Shown piece by piece: positions 37,029 to 50,854 of a DNA stretch of 64,000 nucleotides (position 1 is the stretch's first letter; every line of letters starts with the position of its first letter). Made by a program: the position numbers and the translations under genes. Source of the stretch: Sipunculus nudus (taxonomy: Eukaryota; Annelida; Sipuncula; Golfingiida; Sipunculidae); NCBI GenBank assembly GCA_026874595.1, contig CM049312.1:66804929-66868928 (forward strand), written 5' to 3'. Under the pieces are notes generated by a model that was not told the origin of the DNA, ran no database searches, and saw nothing but the letters and a program-made list of their open reading frames with translations.

Positions 37029-37150
37029 GGTTGTTATCACTTATCAGCGCTTACAGCTTACAGAGAGCAGTGACAGTTGAGTGATAAGTTAAGTCAGTTG
37101 TATACACGTTTGATAGTTGTCAATGAACCGAACAACATATTGCGGATGCG
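37029..37150 (-). promoter_or_regulatory. AACS: AACS 5'UTR and putative core promoter
   Basis: Sequence just upstream of the start codon. It is locally richer in G+C than its surroundings and contains a GCGTAGGCGCATCCGC stretch (37,141-37,156 region, minus strand) that loosely resembles an NRF1 site. No convincing TATA box is close enough to assign a transcription start. This is inferred only from position. Confidence 0.3.
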
Positions 37151-39387
37151 CCTACGCACAATTAAATAATCCAGAAAAATGTTATATTCATTTTATATGT
37201 ACCAATATATAGTAAAAAAATAACAAATAAGTTACATTTACTGGTTGTATACCTTATTTTGAGCGGAGGGATAATTATTTGAGAAACGGAAAGGAATAGT
37301 ACACCGTGGCGTATGAATATAGTGTGACCAGAGAGCTTGGCAGGTGATTGGTTAGATTTGGTGGACCGAGATGTCACACCAGAACAGTACGTGCGATGGT
37401 ATGACATTGACAAGATATAATTTAACACTAATTATAATGGGGTCAGAGGTCATAAATGCCACTCTCAGTGGCGGTTAAAAAAAAAAAATAATAAACAGAA
37501 CCATGGAAGGATAAATTCATTTCATTAAACGTATTGTCTCCTCCTGTATCGTAATTTCTTTACATCAATGATATATCATCAATGTATAGTAATTATTTAA
37601 ATTATATATGACATGGAAATGATCAATTAATTATGTGCTGTTATTTTATACTTTATAAAATAATTTCTTCTATGTTAATGTCAGTGTTACAGTGAAAGAA
37701 AGTCAATTCACCTCAACAGGCTTTTAATTATGTTTCATTGGCACGCATGTAACAAATTCTCGCATAATGAATGATTTGCTTCAAGTCGTTAAACGAATAC
37801 TCGTTTAAATTGCTGGATGAATTTATTTATTATTTTATTTTTAAAAATAAATCATCGGAATAATCGTTATCCTACAACATGCATTTGCAAAAGTTTACCA
37901 AAAGTGCCGAGGCTGGGTTGGGAAAGCGTTTCTTAGTTAGCTGTATCATCGATAGATGTCACCACCTCCTAGAGTTCCGATTTCAACACCAGCCGATATC
38001 ATTGATGCATTTTTTGTAGACATAAAAAATATATACACACAAAGATGGTTAATATAAAACAAGCAAAATGCTCTTTTTATTGAATCAATAACATCAATAA
38101 AGATCCCGTATTGTTTTTAAAGAAAATTATCAGAACAAAATGGGAAGTTTAAATTGTGGGATGGATATATATCCCTCACGGAATAGATATTAAACTATTT
38201 TGAAATCATATTAAAAAGACACGAATGAATTTATATATAATTAAAAGCAAATCAAAATAAAATTCATCTGCGGACAGTTTTAGAACATATTTTGTTTCAA
38301 TAAATGTGCATTGGTTAATAAAAAAAGATAACGTTTTCTTGTTAGCTTGCATAATGTTTACCATCTTAAGTATAATTTTGGTATTTAATTGGTATATATA
38401 GATGTTGCCTGCATTCGAATAGACCTATGCACCTGACTTATGCTAAGCCGCTTGGTTACCGCCATTTCGGCCCTCTAACACAAGAGAATCTGTTGAGATG
38501 TGAGAGTGTCTTGCTAAGGTCAGGCGAGAAGATTTAAGTAACATGCGTTTCTCTTAAGCTCCCGCATATTTGTTTTATTTCTGACCGATTGGCTACAAGC
38601 TTGGCTCGCACGGGTTAACGGACGATAGCCAGCTTCTGAGCAGCATAGGAAATGACTTTAGGCTAACTGTTACGACTGATATGGATTTTCACTTTGTGAG
38701 ATAATGTGTATTAGTTGTATCCTAATTCATTACTTGTCGCCAAATGTAGGATTCTCGGCTGTTCACCAGGATATCGATTTAACAGGATGGATGGCCAATG
38801 TTCAAAGTGCTTTACCTCATTTGGCATGTGTTACGACTGAACACAGACACTTGACATAACTGGATGGGTAGGTGGGTGCGGGGTTAATATAACAAGCGCT
38901 GGAGGACCCGTCCCTCAAAATTGAGCATATCTTACCTTCTAACTGGTTTTCCTAATTGTGAGTGCCTGTTTAGCCAAAATATGCCGTTATGAACTCAGAA
39001 AACGCATTAAATATGACTCTGTAAATATTTCAGATAGTCTCGATTAACACCGGTACCATCAAAAGAGAACGGTATGAAACCTGACATCTTGAAACGAGAG
39101 GTCCCGCCAAGACTTCGTCTTGAATGTAGATGAATATTCAAATATTATAAACAGTGGCACCAGCAATTAAGATGTTCGCAGAAGCACAGGGATAGGAACG
39201 TTCATTAGCATAAAGAGGAAATAAGATGTTCTCCTTCCGTTCTTGTAATAAATATTTAAATACAAGAGTCGCAACCAACAAGAAACTAATTACGAATTAA
39301 AAGAATGAAGGCAAGAAGAATACACTCTCACACGGTTAATTCTCAATAGTTTAATGTACTCTGCTGTAAATGTAAACTGGTATATGT
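37151..39387. other. Intergenic region right of AACS
   Basis: AT-rich to about 38,400, then a less AT-rich 0.8-kb stretch. Only very short frames (for example 38,795-38,848 plus) were seen, without splice signals that I trust. Confidence 0.6.
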
Positions 39388-39560
39388 TTTCAAAATAAAT
39401 ATATCATGGCAAGTTCTCTGAGATTGGGTAATGGCAGGATTTCAGTAAGACCCTATGTTTGTATTATCTTTCCTCAGTAATACAATTTTTCAAGTTTAAA
39501 ATCAATTCCATTTATTTATTCATTTCAGAATTGTATATACATGGCACATAACAAATGAAA

Positions 39561-39591
39561 TACACACACACACACATATATATATATATAT
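39561..39591. repeat. (CA)n(TA)n microsatellite
   Basis: A direct run of acacac then atatat. In copy B only a trace remains. Confidence 0.9.
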
Positions 39592-40307
39592 CTCACAAAG
39601 TCACATACAGTATAATAAGGCAAATACTGTCAATGTATTATAAATATATTGATGGTGCAAAACATCAATCCTTTATACATATTAATATGTATTATTTTTT
39701 TCTAACATATTTAGTGATATAAACAAGGTTAACATTATTATTTCATGAGAAGTCAGCTGATGAGACCTCCTGTTTTCTGTAACTCCCTATTTTAATTTTT
39801 GTTTATTTACTGTTACGTGCACCGTTCTTGTAATTCTCCAAAATGCTTCGAAACTTCCTTATATTTGCTTCATATTTTTAATTCTCATCACAAATCAAAA
39901 TATCATTTTGCAGCTCCTAAAATATAACTTTTATGATTTTTTTTTCAGCAGATCCCATATTCATGAAAAATGAAATGTGTTCAATGATTCTGACGCCACT
40001 CTTTTGAATCTCTCCATTATAATATAGTCTCTTACCGTCCAGGAACGGATGATTAATTGTTCCTCCATCAACCAGTGTTTATCCTTCATCGGCACAAATA
40101 AAAAAGTGAGTCTTCGTAAAACATTCGTACCTTATCTATATTATGATGCATGTTCTTCTACTTATAAAATCTCTTTACTGTCCTCCATAAAAAAGTGATT
40201 CTTTGTCAAACACTCGTTCCGGCTCTGTATTATGTTGCATGTTTTGCTACATATAAGATCTGCACTCCATTCTAAAAGCGGTAAGTCTATTATGTGCGCT
40301 GCACACG

Positions 40308-40314
<7 letters not shown>

Positions 40315-40351
<37 letters not shown>
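40315..40351. repeat. (TA)n microsatellite
   Basis: About 18 TA units, absent at the matching site of copy B (~50,020). Confidence 0.95.
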
Positions 40352-40353
<2 letters not shown>

Positions 40354-41565
40354 GTTTTATACTTTGATCTTTGTCTGCCCGTCCGCCATTTAAAACATTA
40401 ACTGCCCGTTTGGGAAACCACTACTTATGTGGGTTAGAAAGTTGTTGCATGATTGTTAGTAAAATGTATTGGGCACTTAACATGAAACCACTCTAGAAAT
40501 CGATGGTAATATTACCGCCCAAAAAGCACTCTTAAAATTCCCCTCACCTAACCATTTTGTTGGACACACAAATGAATATTTTATACCGTTGTCTGCAAAA
40601 TGGCAATGTCGAAAATGTGGGAATATTTTATTTTGTGTTCAAAAATTTATTCAAACAAATAACACAGGAGTAAAAGTTTAGGAAAGCCCTGTGCAAGATG
40701 CATGGCTATACTTCCGACTTCAACAACTCTTTGTTTTTACCATTAATTACATAGAGATTAATCAGAGATTAATATTGCAAACAAATTACATGCAAAATTT
40801 CCAAAGCTGTTTGCTGACACAATTTAATTATAAAATTTACCTTTAGGTCACTGATAAAGGCTGCTATAACATAAAACAAAGCTGACAACGCGCGGAGGGT
40901 AAATTTGAAGACTTTTAGTGGTAGCTACGTCATATAGAAAAAGCATAGCCAGCAAAACATTTGATAATAATCGCACAAGTGCTAAAGAGTGGTTCACAAT
41001 GGTCGTTCAGGTTCAAATTTAATTCGTGATCAGATATATTGTGCCACATATTGTACTACAAAGCCTGCATGACGGCAATACTAATAAAAGGAAACACGTA
41101 CTCACATAAACTAATCTTAAGATTCCTAGTTGCATATTGTCTTTGTCATTAAACATATAGGAAAATTATACTTTCGTAAACATAGTCGATGGAATCGCTA
41201 AGAAGATTTCACGTTAATAACAAATGACTTTTTTTCTGATGGACAAACGTGTTATGTCGCAGCAATGAGGATGGTAACAGCTCGGCATTTACCTTGCCTG
41301 GGTCCCTCCAGGATATAAATTAGATAACAGGGATCAAAGTCAAACGCCCTGTCACGTAATATCAAAAGAAAATTTTGTTTTTTATGTATGTACTTCGGTT
41401 AAGTCAGCTTGAACAAAGCGGCAAATTCCTGCACAAACGTTTTAGAAGCCTTTAGATGTTGCATAAATTGATATTGGTATCAGCATACATATCAGGGTAA
41501 ATATATAGAAGTCATCTTATTTACGCAGGTATATAATATTCCGCCTCGTTTTCATTTTCATATCC

Positions 41566-42089
41566 CTACCACGTGACGTCCATTACTTCCGGATTCATCC
41601 AGCAATTGTAGGTGAGTGACGAAAATGTGAAACTCTGGCACCATTCCTGATTCAAACACATGGCTGCACATACTTCCGTAGCATCAGTTTTCTCATTTTG
41701 TGAGTATTTGCTGTAGATAAGTTTACTACTGGCTCTTTTAACCCAACTCATCGACGTACACGGTTCGGAACTGCATCTTCCCACTGAAATAGACATACAT
41801 TACCTTTATAGAAACCATACTGAACCAGATTTCAATATTTATTTGCCATTTTGTCCCATTATGTACATGATTAATTTTCATATTTTATTATGTAAATTAA
41901 ATAAATTTATGTCTACATTTTTGGCTTATTTGTATTCTGTCAGCCTATTATAATCAGAAGACGAATTGTTGTACAAATGCCAAGCACATTTCGTAATTTT
42001 TGTGAGCCCATTATCCATCCTTAGTATCCTTTCACAATAAAACTGCGGAGAGGAGCAGAATTATCGTAACTGTAGTCAGATAAAGTACA

Positions 42090-42157
<68 letters not shown>

Positions 42158-42661
42158 ACATATATATGTATATATATATATCGTTTTGTAGAGAATATTC
42201 TCGACACTGGTTATTTATCTTCTCTGTGAACACCACAATGGATCCAATTGATTTTTCTTGTGATGATGGGAACCTATTATACAACGATTTGGGTAAATCA
42301 CAGTTGATCCAGTTGAATGGAATAGTGTTATTTCCTGGTGCAAAAAATCCAACAACGTTGCCATCTTGTACATACATTGGGGTTGATGGTGTAACATTAT
42401 GTATACCGGCTCCTGGAACCAAAAACATGTTGCTCATGGCGGTTAGCTTGTATTCTAAAAGACCATTTGTCCTACGCCATAACTGGAAATAAATGTCAAC
42501 CGCTCTGGTGGCATAAAAGCTGAAATGATGAACAGGTCGTCTTTCTCCCAGGTACATTGCATTATAAGGCACAGGGATGATCATAATGTTACCCCACGTG
42601 TCCACAAGTTCTCTACTTTTCAGTTCGGGTCCGATTCGTTGAAGACGAGCAAAGCATGGAC
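41566..42661 (-). pseudogene. Secreted PAN/Apple-like protein, copy A (probable pseudogene)
   Basis: A degenerate paralogue of the gene at 51.17-57.36 kb. Exon 2 begins at 42,661 (acceptor tttttttaaag, phase 1) and stays open through CREYSLQ at 42,186. The next ~45 nt present in B, including the GT donor, are replaced by a (TA)n tract (42,094-42,182). The PAN exon begins at 41,783 (acceptor tctatttcag, phase 1) and reads VGRCSSEPCTSMSWVKRASS with the C..C..WC..C pattern. TGG in B is TAG here (41,566-41,568), removing the last 18 residues. No signal-peptide exon is found at the matching upstream place. The exon-2 frame is otherwise intact apart from a two-residue in-frame deletion, so inactivation looks recent. 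A shorter functional product cannot be excluded. Confidence 0.75.
42094..42182. repeat. (TA)n microsatellite interrupting copy A
   Basis: An interrupted TA array directly after the CREYSLQ codons of the copy A exon 2. Copy B has its own array at 51,621-51,688, but beyond the splice donor. Confidence 0.95.
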
Positions 42662-42824
42662 CTTTAAAAAAATTGCAGTCGAGCAAGATATTGATACCAA
42701 ACAGATTATCAATATAGCAGAATTTAAAATTGCAAATTGTTATATCATCAAAGTCTGTTGTAGATGGTCTTAACTTTTTTATTCAGACAACTTTTTAAAA
42801 GTTTTGTTACATTAATACTATATT

Positions 42825-42945
42825 CATTAAAATTGATACCTTTGGAAAGAAAGTATAAAGGATTCTTACCTTTACTCCCTCTTCTTTCACGTTGACCAGA
42901 TTTTTCCTTTATTTTTTTAAAATGAGAGTTCCTTGAATATAACTG

Positions 42946-43007
<62 letters not shown>

Positions 43008-43650
43008 CATCATCTTTAACTATGTCGTCTGTTTTTTATTATTATTCACAGCTTCGTAGAGATAAATAAAAATATTTGGATCGAACATGTAGAGTCCTGC
43101 GTTTAGATTTTAACACTTTAACTGTGTTGCGGTTGAAATTGTTGTGTTCGACCTACTAGCAACGATAGTTAATAGACTGATGAAATAAAGTTTATGGTAT
43201 TTTTTTCAGGCTCCCTTAGATCAAAGCACTCTTGCGAAGACTGTGACTGTTCCTGTGTTATATCTTTTCAGAGCTATCAGGTGTATTATATATTCAGGTT
43301 TGGCGTTATCTTGATAGGTTTTGGTGTTTATCTGTGTATATATTTAATCACATGTGAATCTTATGTACTTGGTTAAAATGACTTTCATAGGAATATCATT
43401 GTATATTAACTTTTTTTTTAAACTATGCCATATTTTAACAAATATGGTAGTCTAATTCACGGAAGCATGGCCATTAAATTAAATTTGACTTATAAGGTGA
43501 AATTGTATATAAGAACAACTAGTCGTATGCATTGGAGCAATTATATTAGTAAAAGGACGTGCCCGGTGATGCAACGTTAGTCCTCTCTTTTGTCTAGGAA
43601 GTTCCCTAAGTGTCTTCCAAAGGGTCTCCCTTGAAGATCCCTGAGTTAGG
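42825..43650. repeat. Duplicated flank, partner of 59,275-59,915
   Basis: Shared landmarks in order: attaaaattgataccttt ggaaagaaag, the (TA)n tract (42,948-43,003 versus 59,411-59,448), gatcgaaca, gacctactag, cgtatgcattggagcaatta, gatgcaac, cccttgaagatc. It is continuous with copy A here, but in copy B it is separated by ~6.9 kb. Confidence 0.85.
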
Positions 43651-44222
43651 ACTTGTTAAAAAGGAACTCAAACAACATACATAGGTTTCTTGAAAGAACA
43701 AGCTAGTTAAAAAGGATACTCAAACAGCCTTCATAGGTGTCTGGAAAGATTCCGTGGAAAGGTCACTCAAACAGCATTCATAGGTGTCTTGAAATGTCAG
43801 TTAAAAGGATACTCAAACAAATTTTTAGGTTTCTCGAAACGGTCCGTTAAAAGGATACTCAAACAAAATTTATAGGTGTCTGGAAAGAACGAGTTAAAAA
43901 AGGACACTCAAACAGCCTTCATAGGTTTCTAGAAAGAGTCTGTTTAACGGATACTCAACAGCCTTCATAACTGTCTAGAAAGAGTCCGTTAAACGCATAC
44001 TCAAACAGCATTGATAGGTGTTTTGAAATAGCAATGTAAAAACAATACTCAAACAGCCTTCATGGATGTCTTTTATTGAAAGCGCCAGCTGGTTGAAAAG
44101 GGATACTAAAACAGCTTTCATAGGTGTGGGGAATGAGCCACTTAAAAAAAGAATACTCAAACAGCCTTCATAGGTGTCTTGAAAGAACCAGTTTAAAAGT
44201 ATACACAAACAGCCTCCATAAA
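43650..44222. repeat. ~46-57-bp minisatellite, about 12 units
   Basis: Units of ggatactcaaacagccttc ataggtgtcttgaaagaaccagttaaaa. Starts of the ctcaaac motif fall at 43,668, 43,719, 43,766, 43,812, 43,858, 43,907, 43,954, 44,000, 44,048 and on. It is absent beside the matching flank at 59.9 kb. Confidence 0.9.
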
Positions 44223-46740
44223 ATGAAATTAAGGTAATGAAATGTTCAATACCCTGACGTTAGCATTATTAAACATCTCAATATTTGAACATTTAGAATG
44301 TTTGTGTTGCCATTCTTCATTTTTACATCAGTATAAGGCTGACTTGACAGCCGCGTGTAAATATATAAATACACAGAAATAAATTTCCAGAAAATGAACT
44401 GTCAAACAGTGACAACTGTGTCACTGGAGTAAGTTTCCAAGCTGAATCTGAGTGTTTCTTTAATTGACTGCCAAAACTGATTAGCTATAGTGAACTTAAC
44501 AAAAGTATATTTTCTCTGGGCAGCCATTGCACCTATTTGACAAAACATCTTATACTCCCCAGGTTACCTTATATATTATACTTAGGTAGTTTCATACATA
44601 TCTAACACGATCAATACAAACGTCCCTTTCATTCATTTATTTTATGACAGCTGTTCCCGGCCAATAGTTCCGTTGTTCATAACAATACAGCAGTTAACAG
44701 AAAAAATAACATAACTGGTATATATACAATCTACATTGAAGTGTTATGTCTGGTGACATATTTCTTACCTTTCGTACTCCATTTAAGTTGTTATGGCACA
44801 GATATGCAGTAGGTACTCTAGATATGCATTAGGTACTCAAATGCATAACAGCTCCCTTTCCTTTGATTTGTTCAAACCTAGTCTTATTTCTCACATATTC
44901 TTATACCTGGAACCTGTGTAATTAAATTCAGACATTAACAGCCAAGTGTTTTCCAGGTTTCTTGTTATGTATATGTTTATCTTACCGTTCTTATAAGCAA
45001 TACATTTCTCGATGTTCTTATCCTGTTTAATCAGTGCTATTGCTCATTTCGAGGATGGTTTCACCATTTTTCCTGCATATGTAAATATATCTTTTAACAT
45101 AAAAAGTTACCAACACAATATACATGTTCCTCAATGATTATAGATCTACAATCGAACATGTCTGATAAGCCAATTACTTTAAACAACCAGGAAGATAATT
45201 TTTCCGGAGTATATGGGTAAATGTGCAAGACCAAAACAGATTTACACATCTTTTGTCCCGTTCCTTGCACAATGCACAGTACACGATTTTAAATAATTTG
45301 ATTTTAAACATCCGATTATTTACTACAATACCCTGTAAAATCCCATTATTTAATATTCAATATTTTTACATTAGAAGGTAAACTGCATTGGTTTCTTTGT
45401 AATTTTAGAAAATGAGGCTCTTCCATATGGTTCGTATATTTTTTGGAATTAAAAACATTTTCTTTATTAATTTTCCATACACCTTTTTGTAATTAATCAG
45501 GCACTTTTTATGTCGTCAACTTTATGTTAAATCTGTTGTTGAGGAATCCATAAGAATTATTGACTTTCAAATAACATTTCCCATAAATTTGGTATTGCCG
45601 CTAAAAAAATTAAAATGTTTATCTAATTTTGCGCACAATTCTTCGTTTCTTAAAAATTTAAAGGTTTCTCTATGTATACATTATCTCGTATCTAACACAT
45701 ATAAAATTCATACCATTTTATAATAACAGATTACATTATTAACAAATTAATGTATCAGTTAATATAATACACGCATCCTTATGGTCTCAACTCAGAAAAA
45801 AAATGATAATTACATGCATAATTCCATGTCTGTTATAGTGCCGTGTATACGCCGATGTTGCTGACATGTTTAATGATATGGCAAAGGTAATAACGAAATG
45901 CTAACTCTGGATTTTGCTTCGGCACTGTGGTGTTGATTCAGGGCGTTGCTATCACAAAGGAAGGGTTTACATTGTCCATTGAATCAGGTGTATTCAAATA
46001 CTCATACCTGATGTTATTTAAAACGTTCTGCCTAAGGTTCGCCACAATCCTGAATGTCGTTCGAAGAGTTGGTAAGACGTTGCCTTTATCCTAAGACACC
46101 GTAAGGTCGTCATGAGGGGTCTCCACCTTCACCATGGTGCATTGAATGTACAGTTAGTACAAAAATAGCGTGACTTTTTGAATCCTTTATGCACCCTTTA
46201 AAAATCCTGGTTATATACCGTAGATAAAGGTGAAATACTTAAGGACAACGTGCCATGAACTTCACCAGGACATTCATGCCCAACAATGCCACGTTCTGGC
46301 TTACCGTGGAAGAACATGATAAGTGAGACCTAGGCTAGACTAATCATGGGGTCTTTAAGTGTCATTTTCCGATTGCCAAACATCCTATAATGCATGATAA
46401 AACTGCAGACCCCATGAGCAACCCGAAGACACAGTTTCCGAGTCCTTGCTGTCTGAGGACCACTGTTTTGATTACTTTCTTGCATAATATTTGACACCCT
46501 CTTTTTTCTCATATCTAATCTTCGGCAGTGATGATTAGATGCTCCAAGGCCTTGTCTCATAAACAGGCTATTTGCGCGTACCGGAAAACCCTGCTTTAAT
46601 GTGTTTGTGTAAATTTGTGTATTTTCTAGACGAATAAAGTTGTTAAACAGGCCAACAAAGGGATGGTTTATCCTGATTCTCTGTTAATTTTATTATGATT
46701 GGAAGTAATATCGATGCGCTTCAAAACTTCTTGCACATCA
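44223..46740. other. Intergenic AT-rich region
   Basis: No repeat array or convincing exon. The minus frame 46,330-46,560 has mixed composition and no domain I recognise. Confidence 0.6.
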
Positions 46741-46789
46741 AAACTATCCTAGTCAATAGGTTCCCCTTCGTGTAGGCATCGATCCTCGA

Positions 46790-47030
46790 ATTTCTCTTGT
46801 GTATGAAAGCAATGAACCAATCCATCTCTGTGCAGAAACATTCTCGGTTCAGCTTGTAGTGACCACGGCTTCAAACCAAGCTGTAAACTTGAGCGCTCAA
46901 TGTCTTTAATCGCAACCTTTTCAAAAACTTTTTCTGTATGAAAGCATATGAACAAATATATCTCTGTGCAGAAACTAGATCCATTCTCAGTTGAGCGTGA
47001 AGTGACCAGGGCTTCAAGCTGCCTTAAACC
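46790..47030 (-). repeat. Two diverged ~135-bp direct repeats within an open minus frame
   Basis: gtatgaaagc...atctctgtgcagaaac...ggcttcaa recurs with a 135-bp offset (46,801 and 46,936). The spanning open frame (46,749-47,210) is therefore internally repetitive. No protein family is recognised. Confidence 0.6.
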
Positions 47031-47210
47031 ATAACCTATTAGAAAGCAACCCTTTGCAATACACAAACAAGCGGACAGGCGAATAGCGCTATATTTGAAA
47101 TCCTCAATAAATATGACCGTAGACACCAATGCATGTAGTGTCACTATCAATTCAACTTCAAATATCAGATTGAATTGAGAATAAGGAGCAGACACATGTT
47201 TGCATAACAT

Positions 47211-49114
47211 CTAAGGAACCTGCATGACATTTTGACCTGAACATTAACTTGCAAATATATTTTTTGATTCGGTAAAAACGCTTTAAATACTAAATATGGA
47301 AAAAGTGAGCTATCTCTGCCACTAATTTCTAGTGCACTAAATGTGATTTCTAACTATACACTGAGGGGGAATGAGAACACCGCAAATTAGAATTACTGAT
47401 TAAATATATTATATTATAATTTATCATATACAGCTTTATATATTACTATTTATTGCTTCATATATGTACTATGTATTGCTTCACTACAACTCTTCACTCA
47501 TGTTTGAAAAAGTGAGAGATTAAATGTTTTACTTTGGCGTTTAGGAGGGTTGACACACTGTATCATGGAGGCTGGATCAGAGCAGTGCCAGTGTCTACAA
47601 AGATAACCGTAATATAATTATGTTCATTATTATATTTATAAAGTTATAACCTTTCAGTAAATTGCTTGAATGCATGATCTATGTAGGTCTTTATTATTTT
47701 GCCTTGTGTAGTAGATGAATGGAGACAACAACAGTTAACGACTCCAGCTTTATAAAAGTATTATATGTAGATTCATGAAATAATAACTGCAGGTCTACAA
47801 AATGGACAGTTTTTCAGATATGTTCGGCCAGGCCGAAGTTGAAGGAATGTCTTTTGGATACAAGTAAAATTTGAGAGCTACTTTCTAAATTCAAAGCGTC
47901 ATTTTTTTATTGGCATGTGGTTGTTCTGAATGTGATATTTTGTTATCATCGTTGAACCAATGCTATTGGACTTTGTTTTATCATAAGGACTCCTTGAACA
48001 ATATGTGATTGGAACGGATTATTGATCTTGAAACATTCCGACCTTTGCACTACAATGATGGTAAAAATGGTTCTTTATAATATATGAATGTGGCTGTGTA
48101 TTGTCAAGATTAGATAATTGTCATTGACTGTTAGGTAATTGTAAGGTTTGCTGTAGCAGAAGAAAAGGGATTTAAAATTCATCCAGGGGTACCGAGGTGG
48201 GTGCTTTCAGCTCCTAAGTCTAAAGCTCTAATTCCGGCGGATGAGAAATAAATAAATTCAGCAATACTATTTATTTCAATATTTCACTGTACCCAATGTA
48301 AATTTTTTTATTCAGTGAATGTGAAAAGCAATTCGGGTCTTTTAATTTTTTTTATTGCATTACTGTGTGATAATATTTGTTTGTGTATTTCTAAGATTAA
48401 GACCATTGGAAAAAATAACTCCGGGTCTTTGATCAAATTTTCCTGAGTTACACCAAAGGTTTCATTTTTGTCAATAAATCCATGTGGTTATTTTTTGTCG
48501 TAATAAGTGGATGATCCTTGTTCGTGGAATATTCTCCTTCCTCTATATTTGTTTCTATGCAGTAGCTGAGCAGGTAACATATCCATAGAATAGACATTCC
48601 CCGTTGTCATTAAAGTCATATAAATGTTGCAATTTACATTAAATATTATATAAACTTTTTACCATCATATTTTTTAATTCATATTATCTTTTCAAATGTT
48701 AGCAACATTTAAACTACAAGGAATAATAAAGACTTACAGTTCTGAAACCATAGAACAAATTTTATGTGTCTGCACTTCTTATTAGGTAACAAATACGTCA
48801 GTATACAAAACAAAAACGGCCGACAAATTGGACATATGGTCTCGTATTATCATAAATGACAGGAAAAGAGCACAGGGTCATTTCTTTATTCACAAAGGTC
48901 ATGGAACCATTATTAATCCTGACTGCAGTTGATTTGTAAAAAGGGACACCTTTAGCATATTTTTAAACTGCTTACCTTTGGCGAATTATTAGGAAACTGA
49001 GAATGTAGGGGTTAACATTTTTAAGCCGCATGTTTTAACATTATTGTACGAGAACATGGATGAGGACTTGGTAACCGTTGGTCATGTAACTTGTAGTTTT
49101 TGGTGGTTTATGTT
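47211..49114. other. Intergenic AT-rich region
   Basis: No supportable gene. A fragment near 48,190-48,245 (ggggtaccgaggtgggtgctt...) faintly recalls a decayed tRNA-derived SINE head. Confidence 0.5.
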
Positions 49115-50854
49115 TCAAAATAAATATATAATGACTTGTTCTCTGAGATTGGGTAATGTCAGGAGTTCAATAAGACCCTATGCCGGTGGTATCTTTCCTC
49201 AGTAATACAATATTTCAAGTTTAAAAGTAATTCTTTTTTTTATTCATTTCAGAATTGCATGTACATGGCCACAAATGAATCCCATATATACATCACAAAG
49301 GCACAAACAGTATAATAAGGCAAAAACTGTAAATGTATTATAAATATATTGATGGTGCCAAACTTGAATACATCAATCCTTTATACATATTAAGATGTAT
49401 TATTACCTTTCTAAATTATTAAGGGATATAATAAACAAGGTTACATTATTATTCCACGATAAGTCAAATAATGAGACCCCTTTTTCTGTAAATCCCTATT
49501 TTAATTTTGTTTATTTACTGTTACGTGGACAGTTCTTATATATTCTCCAAAAATGCTTCGAAACTTCCTTATATTTGCTTAATGTTTTTATTTCTCATCA
49601 CAAATCAAAATACCATTTCGCTGCTCTTAAAATATTACTTTTATGACATTTTCCAGCAGATCCCCTATTTATGGAAAGTGAAATGTGTTCAATGATTCTG
49701 ACGCCACTCTTTTGACACTCTCAAATATAATTTAGTCTCTTTACCGTCCAGGAACGGATGATTAATTGTTCCTACATCTACCTGTGTTAATACATCATCG
49801 GCACAAATAGAAAGTGAGTCTTCGTTTAACATTGGTACCAGCTGTATATTACGATGCATGTTTTGCTACATATTAAATCTCTTTACTGTATTCCATAAAA
49901 AAAAGTGAGTCTTTGTAAAACATTCGTACCTGTTATGATGCATGTTTTGCTACTTATGAAATCTGTCCTCCATTATGACGGGCGGTAAGTCTATTGTGTT
50001 CTGCACACGAACAATAATATATTTATTTTGTTTCGTACTTTGATCTTTGTTTGCCCTTCCGCTGCTTAAAACATATTAACTGCTCGTTGGGGGAACCGCT
50101 GCTTATGTGGATTGGAAAATCGATTGCATGATTTTTAGAAAAATGTTTTGGGCACTCAACATGAAACCACTTAAAAGACTCCACCGAAGCCATTTAAAAG
50201 ATTCTCCACGTAGTCGTTTTGTTAGACACACAATTGAATATTATCGTTGTCTGCATAATGGAAATGTTTTAAATGTTGGAAAATTCTTTTGTGTTCAAAA
50301 AGTTTATCCAAACAATTAAAACATGAGTAAAAGTTTAGGAAAACCCTGTACAAGATGCATGACTATATATCCGAATTAAAAAAACGCTTTGTTTTTAACA
50401 CTTATTACTTAGAGTTTAAGCAGAGTTTAATATTGCAATTAAATTACATGCTAAATTTCCAAAGCTGTTTGCTGCCACAATTTTATTATAAAATTTACCT
50501 TTAAAGCTACTGATAAAATCAGAGAAAAAGTTGCTCCTATAAAATTAAGCTGACGTTTGGAGGTTAAAATATGAAATCTTTCAGTGGTAGCTGCTTCACA
50601 TTGAAATAAGCATAGCCAGCCACATATTTGATGTTAATCGCAAAAGTGCTCAACAGCAGTTCATCATGTTCGTTCAGTTTCAAATTCAAACCGTTCTCAG
50701 GCTTGGCCACATATTGTACTACAATGCCTGCATGACGGCAATATCAATAAAAGCAAATAAATGTACTTACATATATTAACATGAAAATTTCGTAGTAACA
50801 GATTGTCTTTTTCATTGAACGTCTAGGAAAATTATATTTTCGTAAACATAGTCG

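Larger units (their letters stand above)
39388..42825. repeat. Segmental duplication, copy A
   Basis: It aligns along its length with 49,115-52,370 in the same orientation, covering the secreted-protein exons and ~2 kb of 3' flank (starting ttctctgagattgggtaatg). Microsatellite lengths differ: (TA)n at 40,315-40,351 is absent in B. Boundaries are by eye. Confidence 0.9.

Noticed and set aside
42166-42492. Plus-strand frame over copy A exon 2 (and 51,757-52,041 over copy B)
   Set aside because: Antisense shadows of conserved minus-strand exons.
46330-47210. Two minus-strand frames considered as transposase or zinc-finger remnants
   Set aside because: I could not see catalytic or Cys/His motifs; one frame contains diverged direct repeats.
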